Below, one piece after another: positions 1 through 8,264 of a stretch of DNA of 57,196 bases (position 1 is its first letter; each line of letters opens with the position of its first letter). Source of the DNA: an uncultured Lachnospiraceae bacterium (GTDB taxonomy: Bacteria; Bacillota; Clostridia; Lachnospirales; Lachnospiraceae); NCBI GenBank assembly GCA_949502235.1, contig CATBDC010000021.1:1-57196 (forward strand). Direction: 5' to 3'. The notes beneath the pieces are model-generated. The model saw only the letters and a program-made list of their open reading frames with translations. It ran no database searches and was not told the DNA's origin. Position numbers and translations under genes: made by a program.

Positions 1-147
1 TCGCAGGTGCTATAATAAACTAGACTATCGTCTCTTAAAGCAGCCAACTTTAAGACCGAAGGCTACATACCAGCTCTGCCGGGAAAATATGCCGCCGGAA
101 AGCACGGCGCAGGCGCAGAACCAGGCAGATACATAAGGGAGGACATA
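1..147 (+). other. Non-coding leader at window edge
   Basis: This stretch upstream of the first gene is cut by the window edge. It holds a TATAAT box near 11-16, whose -35 partner would be outside the window or against its edge. It also has short GC-rich complementary segments around 80-125 that could fold. I do not recognise a known riboswitch. The GGGAGG ribosome binding site for the next gene lies near 137-142. Confidence 0.3.
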
Positions 148-600
148 ATGAGTAATACAAAATTGTGTTCAAAGGCGATGATGTTACGCTTTGATTCGTA
201 TAAAGACCGGATTGCAAAAGGAGAGATTAAGACATTAAGCTACAGAACCCCCTTCCATTTTGACAGTATGGATCAAATGTTCATGATTATGGATGATGTG
301 ATGGATTCGATCCATTTTGTGAGGCCGGAGGGGGAGCTTCACCGCTTTAATGGGAAAAAGGATGAAGAGGCATACATTTTCAGAAAGCCAGACCAGTCAG
401 ACCTGTGTACGGATGAGGAGATGGAGGACATGAGGCCTACGGGCTTCAGGAGCCAGATGACGGTTCTTGTAAACAAGCGGGAGCACAGCAGCATGCAGGG
501 AACCGTGCTTATGGGGGGAAGAGTCATATATTTCAGGAGTGCGCTGGAGCTTATGCATATTCTGCATGAATATCTGGAGGGACGTTTTCAAAAAGTATAG
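148..600 (+). CDS. Hypothetical protein, HSSxQG/YFRS family
   Basis: A 150-residue soluble protein with no signal peptide or membrane segment; I do not recognise its family. The start follows a good GGGAGG site. Its last ~45 residues (HSSMQG, then YFRSALEL) match the C-terminus of the protein at 1939-2466 (HSSWQG, YFRSVLEL). The two are therefore paralogues in that part and differ in their N-termini. It sits just upstream of a BTAD-type regulator and the pilus genes, all on the same strand. A regulatory or accessory role in the pilus locus is inferred only from position. The high Met and acidic content of the first 100 residues gives no functional clue. Confidence 0.75.
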   Translation: MSNTKLCSKAMMLRFDSYKDRIAKGEIKTLSYRTPFHFDSMDQMFMIMDDVMDSIHFVRPEGELHRFNGKKDEEAYIFRKPDQSDLCTDEEMEDMRPTGFRSQMTVLVNKREHSSMQGTVLMGGRVIYFRSALELMHILHEYLEGRFQKV

Positions 601-643
601 GGGCTTTGGGGAAATATTTGAGAAAACGGAGGTAGAACAAGAC

Positions 644-1837
644 ATGGAACAACCAGATACACTTTATGTTCAAATGTTTGGAAACTTTCAGATGAGCTAC
701 GCCGGAAAACTCTTAACCCGTGAAAGGCGCAAGGATACACATTTTACCAGCCTGATGCAGATCCTGCTTCATTATGTGGAGGAAGGCGTGGGAAGAGATT
801 ATCTGGAGGAAGTACTTCTTGGGGATCGGGATATAGAAAACAGGCACCAGGCTCTGCAGACAATTATATATAAAGCAAAACGCAAGCTAAAAGGCATGGG
901 GCTTCCTGATGTGAACTATATCATCTTTGAAGAGGGCATGTACCGCTGGACCCCGCAAATTCCCGTTGAAGAAGACGCGGCAGTATTTGAAAGGCTATAC
1001 AGACAGGCGGATGAAGCAGAGGATGAGGAGGAAAAATATACACTCTGCCGGTCAGCCTGCTATACATATAAAGGAGAATTCCTGTCCACCTATGCGGGAG
1101 TTATGTGGGCAGGGGCAGAAGCAAGACGCTACAGCGAGATGTTCTGCAGCTGCGTACAGCAGACGGCTTCTATATTAAGAAGGAGGCAGGACTGGTTTTC
1201 CCTGGAAAAGCTGGGACGCTATGTCACAGGGAACGCTCCCTTTTCAGACTGGGAGAGTATCACTATGGAGGCTTTGATAAAAAGCAGGCGCTATGAGGAG
1301 GCCAGGCAGCTCTATGCAGACACGGCAGACAGCTATCTGCGGGAGCGAGGCATCTATCCGTCAGGAAAAATAATTAAAATGATGGATGAGCTGGGAAAGC
1401 AGATGAAACATTCCTATGAGGTTCTCGACCAGATACAGAATAACCTTGTGGAGGATGCAAAAGAGATCAAAGGCGGCTACCAGTGCTCCTACCCGGTTTT
1501 CAGAAGCGTTTACCATATTGTTAACCGCATGATGGAACGGGGAGGGCAGAGTGTATACCTGATGCTGTGCACACTGGTGGACGGCAAGGGCAACCCTATG
1601 AAAGAAGGAAAAAAACTGAACGAATTGTCCGTGAGGCTGAATGAAGCTATCCGGGGCGCGGTAAGACACGGAGATATTATTAACCAGTACGGGAACGGTC
1701 AGTTCCTGGTGTTACTGATTAATACTACCAGAGAAAACTGTGTTGTTATCGAGAGGAGGATTAATCAGAGGTTCATTGTAGAAGGGCAGAGAACCGGGGT
1801 TCAGTACCATATAAACAGCGTAATATGCGAGGCATAG
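644..1837 (+). CDS. BTAD-type transcriptional regulator with degenerate GGDEF-like tail
   Basis: A 397-residue cytoplasmic regulator of SARP-like architecture. Residues ~1-95 resemble the OmpR-like winged-helix domain of such proteins. Residues ~100-240 look like a helical bacterial transcriptional activator (BTAD/TPR-like) domain, ending in the typical 'SYLRERGIYPS' region. Residues ~270-397 resemble a GGDEF fold: 'RHGDIINQYGNGQFLVLL' aligns with the region around the GGDEF signature, but the catalytic GG(D/E)EF is replaced by GNGQF, so cyclase activity is unlikely. I chose ATG 644 because a GGAGG lies 11 bases upstream; the longer reading frame from 539 runs back into the preceding gene. 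It heads the pilus cluster and probably controls it (inference). Confidence 0.75.
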   Translation: MEQPDTLYVQMFGNFQMSYAGKLLTRERRKDTHFTSLMQILLHYVEEGVGRDYLEEVLLGDRDIENRHQALQTIIYKAKRKLKGMGLPDVNYIIFEEGMYRWTPQIPVEEDAAVFERLYRQADEAEDEEEKYTLCRSACYTYKGEFLSTYAGVMWAGAEARRYSEMFCSCVQQTASILRRRQDWFSLEKLGRYVTGNAPFSDWESITMEALIKSRRYEEARQLYADTADSYLRERGIYPSGKIIKMMDELGKQMKHSYEVLDQIQNNLVEDAKEIKGGYQCSYPVFRSVYHIVNRMMERGGQSVYLMLCTLVDGKGNPMKEGKKLNELSVRLNEAIRGAVRHGDIINQYGNGQFLVLLINTTRENCVVIERRINQRFIVEGQRTGVQYHINSVICEA

Positions 1838-1938
1838 ACAAAAAATAAAAAAACAAGCATTTTTAATCAATCGGATAGTTAAGAGGATAGTATTCCCTTG
1901 CTAATATAAATGTGTAAATGAAGCTACTATGAACAAAA

Positions 1939-2466
1939 ATGAACGGTAATCCCAAAAAGGACGTGGTGCAGATGACAGGAACCGGCCGTTACATCGGAAC
2001 ACCTAACGGAATCGTGTTATGTGTAGACAGAAAAACCGGAGGAATTATTGAAGGAAGGCTGTATCACGGCTACAGCAGCAAAGGGCATCCGTTCAGAGGA
2101 TATGAAGACATTATAAAGACTGCGGAAGAGTTATTTAATACACTGGGATTTCCCCATACGGGGGCCGGTGACAGAGACATAGAAGGGCGGACACACAGCC
2201 ATCAAAAAAAGAGGGGGATGACAAGAGTTTTGAGTGACGAAAATATGCTGGAAAAACATGGGGATATCGGAACATTTGTCATCCGTGTACAGCACAGGCA
2301 GCACAGCAGCTGGCAGGGAAGAGTTACCTGGCTGGAGGAAGATAAGAGCGTATATTTCCGCTCGGTGCTGGAGCTTATTAAGATTATAGACGGCGTGCTG
2401 GACAAAGCAGAACAGACGGATGAAACGGGAAACAAGGAAGAGTCAGCAGAGATAATGAGGGAGTAA
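1939..2466 (+). CDS. Hypothetical protein, HSSxQG/YFRS family
   Basis: A 175-residue protein of unknown function, related over its C-terminal ~45 residues to the protein at 148-600 (shared HSSxQG and YFRSxLEL motifs). The N-terminal half (NGIVLCVDRKTGGIIEGRLYHGY) looks like a small beta-rich domain. No membrane segment or secretion signal is visible. The start is uncertain: ATG 1939 has no clear ribosome binding site, and ATG 1972 with weak GGACG upstream is an alternative. It precedes the coiled-coil and signal peptidase genes by only a few bases, so it is probably the first gene of the main pilus operon. Confidence 0.7.
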   Translation: MNGNPKKDVVQMTGTGRYIGTPNGIVLCVDRKTGGIIEGRLYHGYSSKGHPFRGYEDIIKTAEELFNTLGFPHTGAGDRDIEGRTHSHQKKRGMTRVLSDENMLEKHGDIGTFVIRVQHRQHSSWQGRVTWLEEDKSVYFRSVLELIKIIDGVLDKAEQTDETGNKEESAEIMRE

Positions 2467-2471
2467 CGGAT

Positions 2472-2981
2472 ATGGCTGATAAAGAATTAAGAAAACTAAA
2501 CCGGAGAGAGCTTTTGAAAATGCTTCTCGTACAGTGCCAGGAGACAGAGCGGCTCACGCAGGAGCTTGCGGGGAGAGAGGCAGAGCTTTCAGAACTGACA
2601 GAACGGTATGACCGTCTGATTGGAAAGCTGAATGTAAAGGACGAACGGCTGAACCAGAAGGATGCTAAGATAAGAGAGCTTACGGATACCATTGAAGAAA
2701 TGAAGGCGTCAAGAGAGATAGAACTTAATGAAGCTGGTTCTATCGCGGAGGCGGCTCTTCGGATTAACGGGGTATTCGAGGCGGCCCAGAGGGCGGCTGA
2801 ACAGTATCTGATGAATATAAAGAGACTTGAACCGGCGAAGATAAAGCCGCCGGCGCTTGTGGAAAAGGAAGAGGAAAAAAGGATTCCCTTTGAGGCCGGA
2901 TGGCGGGCAGGCATCCGAAGGAAGGGAACCCAGAGCCGGCCGAGGCAGATGATATCCATGTCGGGTGAGCTTCATGGATAA
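2472..2981 (+). CDS. Coiled-coil protein of pilus operon
   Basis: A 169-residue, highly charged protein. Residues ~20-95 form a long heptad-like coiled coil (QETERLTQELAGREAELSEL and onward), followed by an Ala-rich helix and a Lys/Arg-rich tail. There is no signal peptide. It begins 5 bases after the preceding stop and overlaps the start of the signal peptidase gene, indicating translational coupling. Its position just before the signal peptidase suggests a cytoplasmic accessory role in fibre export or assembly (inference). I cannot assign a named family. Confidence 0.75.
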   Translation: MADKELRKLNRRELLKMLLVQCQETERLTQELAGREAELSELTERYDRLIGKLNVKDERLNQKDAKIRELTDTIEEMKASREIELNEAGSIAEAALRINGVFEAAQRAAEQYLMNIKRLEPAKIKPPALVEKEEEKRIPFEAGWRAGIRRKGTQSRPRQMISMSGELHG

Positions 2982-3561
2982 GGAAAAGCCGGAGATAGAG
3001 ATACCCTCAATAGAGCTTCTTAAAGCGGAGCTTGCGAGAGTAGAATCTCGGAGAAACTTCCGCCGGGCGCTTCTTAACATAGCGGGCGTGCTTGTCGTAG
3101 CCGCGGCAGTGGCGGCGCTCATTGCGACCCAGGTATTTGTACTGATTCGGGTAAACGGATCCAGCATGTCGCCGACCTTTGAGGCGGAGGAGATTATTAT
3201 CCTCAAGCGCACAGAAGAGGTCAAGGCCGGAGACATTATAGGGTTTTACTACGGAGGAAGTATATTTTTGAAACGTGTGATAGGAGCAGCGGGAGATCAG
3301 ATAGATATCGATCAAAAGGGAAATGTATATGTCAATGATGAACTGCTTGAAGAGCCTTATCTTAAAAATAAGGATCTGGGAAAATGTGAACTGGATTTTC
3401 CTTACCAGGTGCCGGAGGGGATGTATTTTGTACTTGGCGATAACAGGGCAGTATCTCTTGACAGCCGTATCAAGTCAATAGGATGTGTACAGAGTGATCA
3501 GATTGTAGGCAGAACAGTAATCAGGGTGTGGCCTCTGACACGAGTAGAAATTATGCGTTAA
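2974..3561 (+). CDS. lepB: Signal peptidase I (Ser/Lys type)
   Basis: A 195-residue type I signal peptidase that removes signal peptides from secreted proteins at the outer membrane face. One N-terminal membrane segment (LNIAGVLVVAAAVAALIATQ) anchors it. The catalytic Ser is in the NGSSMSP box, the general-base Lys in FLKRVIGAAGD, and the conserved GDNR...DSR box follows. ATG 2974 is preferred because GGGTGAG lies just upstream; GTG 2965 would add three residues. The gene sits 12 bases before the tip adhesin and is followed by pilin genes, so dedicated processing of the pilin precursors is likely. A different, SipW-type peptidase is encoded at the far end of the cluster. Confidence 0.93.
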   Translation: MDKEKPEIEIPSIELLKAELARVESRRNFRRALLNIAGVLVVAAAVAALIATQVFVLIRVNGSSMSPTFEAEEIIILKRTEEVKAGDIIGFYYGGSIFLKRVIGAAGDQIDIDQKGNVYVNDELLEEPYLKNKDLGKCELDFPYQVPEGMYFVLGDNRAVSLDSRIKSIGCVQSDQIVGRTVIRVWPLTRVEIMR

Positions 3562-3573
3562 GAAGGTGAGAAG

Positions 3574-6500
3574 ATGCAGAAACTTGTGAGAGAATATTTA
3601 AATGAGTTGGGGAGAAAGCAGAAGAAGCGCAGGCAGTTTACTGTTGTTGCCGTATTGTTTGCAGTTCTTGTGGTTGGCAGCGTCATCTGGGGCCTGGCAA
3701 AGGTCGGAATTGCCACAACCGGAGAGCCAAGATGCGGAAGGGAAGAGCATCAGCATACGGAAGGGTGTTACAGCAGTGTCCTAAGCTGCGGGCTAGAAGA
3801 AAGCAGCGGACATCAGCATACGGAAGACTGTTGGCAGACCGCAGAGCCCGCGTTAGTATGCGGACTGGAAGAGAGCGGGGAGCATACCCATACAGAGGAG
3901 TGCTGGCAGACCGCAGAACCTGCGTTAGTATGCGGACAGGAAGAGTACGCAGGGCACACCCACACAGACGGGTGTTATACCGAACAGCTTGCATGCGGAA
4001 CAGAGGAGCATCAGCATACGGAAGAATGTTACATTGACAAATCCGCAGATGTTGAAGACGCATCCGTATGGAACGCACAGTACGAAAACATCGAGTGGGA
4101 AAATGCATGGGGCAAAGACCTGGTAACAGCGGCAAAGCTCCAGCTTGACTATAAAGAAAGCGCAGCGAACTACACGGTGGCAGAGGATGGAAGCCATAAG
4201 GGCTATACCCGTTACGGACAGTTTAACGGCGACCCATATGCAGATTGGGACGCATCATTCGTAAACTTCTGTATGTACTATGCGGGACTTAAGACATCCC
4301 AGATGTTCCTGGATGAGAAGGATACAGCAGAATGGTACGATAAGTTCGTAAAAGATGACGAAGGAAAGAAAATAGTTTACCTGACAGCTCCGGAAGGCTA
4401 TGAGCCCCAGGAAGGTGATATCGTCTTCCTTAAGAAGGAAAATGAAGAGACAGAGTTCCAGATGGGAATTGTTTCTTCCTATAATAAAGAAGACAAAGAG
4501 AAAAATGAATTTAAGGTTATCGAAGGAAACAGCGAAAACCAGGTTAAGGAAAATACATACAAGATAGACGATGAACACATCTTCGAATATCTGAAGATTG
4601 GCGAGATGGAGAAGGCATATAAGGAATCACAGAAGCAGCCGGAACCAGAACAGCCAGAGCAGCCAGAGCAGCCGGCCGAAGATGTACAGGAGCCGGAGGA
4701 GGAACCTGTTATTGAATTGTCTACAGAGGTAGACGGAGTAACGATTACTTTATTCGGACCGGAAAGCTCCTTTGAGGCAGGAAAGGAATATACGATTCAG
4801 GCAGAGAAGGTAGAGGACGAAGAAGTACTTACAACGGTTGAAGAAGCTGTTGAGAAGGTGGCAGAGGAAAAAGAGAAGAAGGTAGAAAATTTCCAGCCAT
4901 ATGATATCAGGCTTCTGGCAGACGGTGAAGAAGTACAGCCGTTAGGACCGGTGTCAGTGAAGTTTTCGGGACAGGAAGTTGTTGAAGCTGTAGAGAATGA
5001 AAAGACAGAGGTAAGTGTCATTCATGTAGATGAGAATACAGGTAAGGCAACGGATATGGAGGCTGCTCCTACAGAAGAGAAGGAAGTGGTAATTGAGACA
5101 GAGCATTTTTCGGTGTATGTGTATGTAAATCTTACAGAGTCGGATTTGTTTGGTGAAATTAATGTTAAGGTAGAACATTGGGGAGAGAATATTACTACAA
5201 TTGGACAGATAAAAGATGAAAATACTGGAGAAATGCGTACAAGAAGGGCAGATGCCTCAGCCGGAATTGATGAAGTATATACATGGAAAGAAAAGCATAT
5301 AAATACGAGATCGGATTTGAAAACGGAGATTTATACAACAGATGAAATTTCGATTCCTAATGAGTATTATGCGGATATTGTTGAATTAAGTAAAATTTGT
5401 AATGTAAAAGAGGAAGATGTTAATTATACAGCAACAAAGGTTTGGATTAGTAATAATAAGGACAATGAAGGAAGGGAAACATGGACAGATTATAAAAGTT
5501 ATGACTTAACCAGCAATGTGGAAATAAGGGATTTACAAGAAGGTTCTCTAATTCGTTTTTGGTATACACCGAAAGAAACAAAGAATAATACATTTAAGAC
5601 AGAGGCGAATTTTTATGATTATGATATCACTGATGGAAAATATTGGGATAGCACAGGTGTAAACGAGAATTCAAAGAGAACAGACACGTATAAGTATATA
5701 AAAACGGATGAACAAGGAATTAATGATCCAGATAATTTTACAAATAGCGGTACAGCTAAGCTTGGCGTTGGTCAGAATAGTTCGGGTAATACGAGCGATT
5801 GGGCTGGAATTCATTATAATAGAGGGGCAATTACATGGGCTCCGTATAGTGGGTGGACAGATGCAAGATTTTATGGTGATCGCTTAAATAATGATAATCT
5901 AAAGAGACTGAATGGAGGTAATGGACGGTATAATAATCAAGCAACGGATTATAGAATTGTAGAAGGCATTGTACAAAACACTTTAGATGAGACCGGGAAT
6001 TTGCAGTACAATGTTAGTGTGCCTAAAACTTTGTTTAAAGCAGGTACAGGATCAACAGAATATAAATATGACCTTGGTTTTCAACAAATAGGTGATACGT
6101 ATACGTTACAGTATGTAAATGATAAAAGCGGAAATACCCTTACAAATGATTTGACGGAATTTGGTGTTTATTCTGAGGTTCCGGCAAACTTGTTTTGGCC
6201 ACTAGACAATGTGAATGGGAAGGCAAACAGGGATCCTAATATAGGAGCAACAGAAAAAGAATATTATTATTTGAAAAAGAATGGAAATGGCTGGGATTGT
6301 AACAGTCAGAATAATTATAATTTGTCGAATTCTCACAATGATGATAAGGTGGCACATAATTGGCATTTCGGAATGACTTATCAAGTTGATTTTACTGTAG
6401 GAGATTATACTGGGCCAATGGAATTTTATTTCCGTGGTGATGATGACTTCTGGTTGTTTATTGACGATAAGCTAGCAATTGATATAGGTGGAATACACCA

Positions 6501-8130
6501 GTCAGTAGGAGAATCCATTGATTTGCGGGCGTGGATGGAAGAGCATTATCTTTTGGGTACAGATGAGGAAGGACACCCGATACCTAAGGATAAAACACAT
6601 ACCATGAAGGTGTTTTATATGGAACGCGGTGGATATGGTTCTACTTGCTTTATCCAGTTTACATTACCGCAGTCTGTTCCGGTTGAATTACCGTCAATGA
6701 AAGAGACAGAATATTCATTGACAAAAACTTGGGAGGACGACAATAGTCCGTTCCGACCTGAAAAAGTTGAAATCACTTTGGTGCAAGAATACGAGACTGG
6801 CGAAACGGATGCGGACGGCAACCCTATAAAAGTAAGCAGACCGACAAGTGAAAAAATAGTGTTGCCTGACGATAGTCTAGATGGAAAGAGTTGGACATAT
6901 AAATGGACGGGATTGCCGGAGGTTAATGGATCAACCCAAGGAAAATATAATTATTCCTATACGGCGAAAGAAATAGGGGGACAGCTTCCGAAGGGGTATG
7001 AGAGTGTGATTGATCCTAACCACCCAGGTAAAATGGTTAATAAATTGGTACCAGTCAGCGTGCGGGTTGCCAAGGAATGGGTGAATGATTCTGAAGATTT
7101 AACAAAATATCGTCCTGATGAAGTGATACTGCGATTATATGCTAAAAAAGGTGAGAGTGGTGAATGGGAAGCTTACCAAGATACCGAGGGGAATTTCCGA
7201 GATGTTACATTAAAGCCTAATAAAGAAGGAATATGGGAATCGCAAGAAATTACCAACCTTCCTAAATATTGTAATTATGAATTACATGAGGGAGGAATTG
7301 ATGGAACGTATTATACATATGATAAAGTTTTCTATAGCGTAAGAGAAATGTGTAAAGTGATGGAGGATGGCAAAGAAGTCTTAAAGGAGATTGAAGAAGG
7401 GAGCCAACTTGCAGGAAAAGAAAATGCAAGGTATAAAGTAAGCTATTCTACAGGAGTTCCGGCAGTTGATGTGGAAGGGAATCAGGCAGTCGATGCAGAT
7501 GGAAACCCGGTCACATTGACAGCAACAAATACTTTACTTACAAAGTTTAGAATTGTAAAAAGAAGTACCTCAGAAGGAAAACTCAATGTGGAAGGCGCCA
7601 AATTTACATTAACACCTTATGTAGAAACAAATACAGGTGTAATTAATCATTTGACAGAGGTGCTCAATAATTCAGATGAAACAGAGCCGACAGAACCACA
7701 ACTTCCGACATATGATGGTATTTCAGATGAGAATGGTGAAATAAATTGGACGGATCGAGAAACGGGTGATACAGAAATCAAATCGGGTATGTATTTGATG
7801 GAAGAAATTGAAGCACCTGCAGGTTATTTGTTAAGTGATGTTAAATGGATTGTGACAGTCAGCAAAATTGTCGGAGAAGAAAATTCGACGATTAGGGCGA
7901 CTATTACATTGAATGACACAAATAAAACACCTGTAAAGCCTGTAGATGTAGGGCATGATCAAGATGGAGAGTTGATATTTGAATACGCTTTCCTTAATGA
8001 GGTCCTTTACGAACTTCCATCCACCGGCGGTTCCGGTATTTACTGGCATATGTTCAGCGGTATACTGCTAATGTCAGCAGCAGCCCTGATAACATATAGA
8101 AATAAACATAGGGGGGTGCTGAGAAGTTAG
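3574..8130 (+). CDS. LPXTG pilus tip adhesin, very large, multi-domain
   Basis: A 1518-residue cell-surface protein. Residues ~20-48 form an N-terminal membrane/signal segment. Residues ~55-155 hold five Cys/His repeats of the form CG-x-EE-...-H-x-HTE-x-C. Residues ~165-345 resemble a CHAP/amidase-like fold, followed by a Pro/Glu linker. Residues ~900-1030 contain a PA14/fibro-slime-like carbohydrate-binding domain (FYFRGDDDFWLFIDDKLAID). Several Cna-B-type repeats follow, with an E-box-like EEIEAPAGY near the end. LPSTG at 1481-1485, a membrane helix and RNKHRG form the sortase signal. It is the first structural gene before shaft pilin and sortases, the usual place for a tip protein. Base composition becomes clearly more A/T-rich from about 5150 to 7980, suggesting domain exchange. 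Confidence 0.85.
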   Translation: MQKLVREYLNELGRKQKKRRQFTVVAVLFAVLVVGSVIWGLAKVGIATTGEPRCGREEHQHTEGCYSSVLSCGLEESSGHQHTEDCWQTAEPALVCGLEESGEHTHTEECWQTAEPALVCGQEEYAGHTHTDGCYTEQLACGTEEHQHTEECYIDKSADVEDASVWNAQYENIEWENAWGKDLVTAAKLQLDYKESAANYTVAEDGSHKGYTRYGQFNGDPYADWDASFVNFCMYYAGLKTSQMFLDEKDTAEWYDKFVKDDEGKKIVYLTAPEGYEPQEGDIVFLKKENEETEFQMGIVSSYNKEDKEKNEFKVIEGNSENQVKENTYKIDDEHIFEYLKIGEMEKAYKESQKQPEPEQPEQPEQPAEDVQEPEEEPVIELSTEVDGVTITLFGPESSFEAGKEYTIQAEKVEDEEVLTTVEEAVEKVAEEKEKKVENFQPYDIRLLADGEEVQPLGPVSVKFSGQEVVEAVENEKTEVSVIHVDENTGKATDMEAAPTEEKEVVIETEHFSVYVYVNLTESDLFGEINVKVEHWGENITTIGQIKDENTGEMRTRRADASAGIDEVYTWKEKHINTRSDLKTEIYTTDEISIPNEYYADIVELSKICNVKEEDVNYTATKVWISNNKDNEGRETWTDYKSYDLTSNVEIRDLQEGSLIRFWYTPKETKNNTFKTEANFYDYDITDGKYWDSTGVNENSKRTDTYKYIKTDEQGINDPDNFTNSGTAKLGVGQNSSGNTSDWAGIHYNRGAITWAPYSGWTDARFYGDRLNNDNLKRLNGGNGRYNNQATDYRIVEGIVQNTLDETGNLQYNVSVPKTLFKAGTGSTEYKYDLGFQQIGDTYTLQYVNDKSGNTLTNDLTEFGVYSEVPANLFWPLDNVNGKANRDPNIGATEKEYYYLKKNGNGWDCNSQNNYNLSNSHNDDKVAHNWHFGMTYQVDFTVGDYTGPMEFYFRGDDDFWLFIDDKLAIDIGGIHQSVGESIDLRAWMEEHYLLGTDEEGHPIPKDKTHTMKVFYMERGGYGSTCFIQFTLPQSVPVELPSMKETEYSLTKTWEDDNSPFRPEKVEITLVQEYETGETDADGNPIKVSRPTSEKIVLPDDSLDGKSWTYKWTGLPEVNGSTQGKYNYSYTAKEIGGQLPKGYESVIDPNHPGKMVNKLVPVSVRVAKEWVNDSEDLTKYRPDEVILRLYAKKGESGEWEAYQDTEGNFRDVTLKPNKEGIWESQEITNLPKYCNYELHEGGIDGTYYTYDKVFYSVREMCKVMEDGKEVLKEIEEGSQLAGKENARYKVSYSTGVPAVDVEGNQAVDADGNPVTLTATNTLLTKFRIVKRSTSEGKLNVEGAKFTLTPYVETNTGVINHLTEVLNNSDETEPTEPQLPTYDGISDENGEINWTDRETGDTEIKSGMYLMEEIEAPAGYLLSDVKWIVTVSKIVGEENSTIRATITLNDTNKTPVKPVDVGHDQDGELIFEYAFLNEVLYELPSTGGSGIYWHMFSGILLMSAAALITYRNKHRGVLRS

Positions 8131-8264
8131 AGTATGAAAAAACTTTTTGGCGGTCCTTGCACCGCACAGAAGAGCGTGCATAACATGCACCGGCGGAAAC
8201 TGTGTGCAAGAGCACACGTAACCCAAATGTTTTAAGACAATATAAATGAAAAGGAGAAGAGAAA
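8131..8264 (+). promoter_or_regulatory. Pilin leader with two hairpins
   Basis: The 134-base gap between tip and shaft genes holds two small perfect hairpins: GTGCAT-aac-ATGCAC at 8176-8190 and GTGTGC-AAGA-GCACAC at 8202-8217. The AAAAGGAG ribosome binding site of the pilin follows. Neither hairpin has a T-tract, so they look like RNA processing or stabilising structures rather than terminators. This is an inference. Confidence 0.4.

Noticed and set aside
1-147. Possible riboswitch or structured leader at the window start
   Set aside because: Some complementary GC-rich segments exist, but the conserved motifs of c-di-GMP, cobalamin, SAM or THF aptamers are not present, and the region is cut by the window edge.
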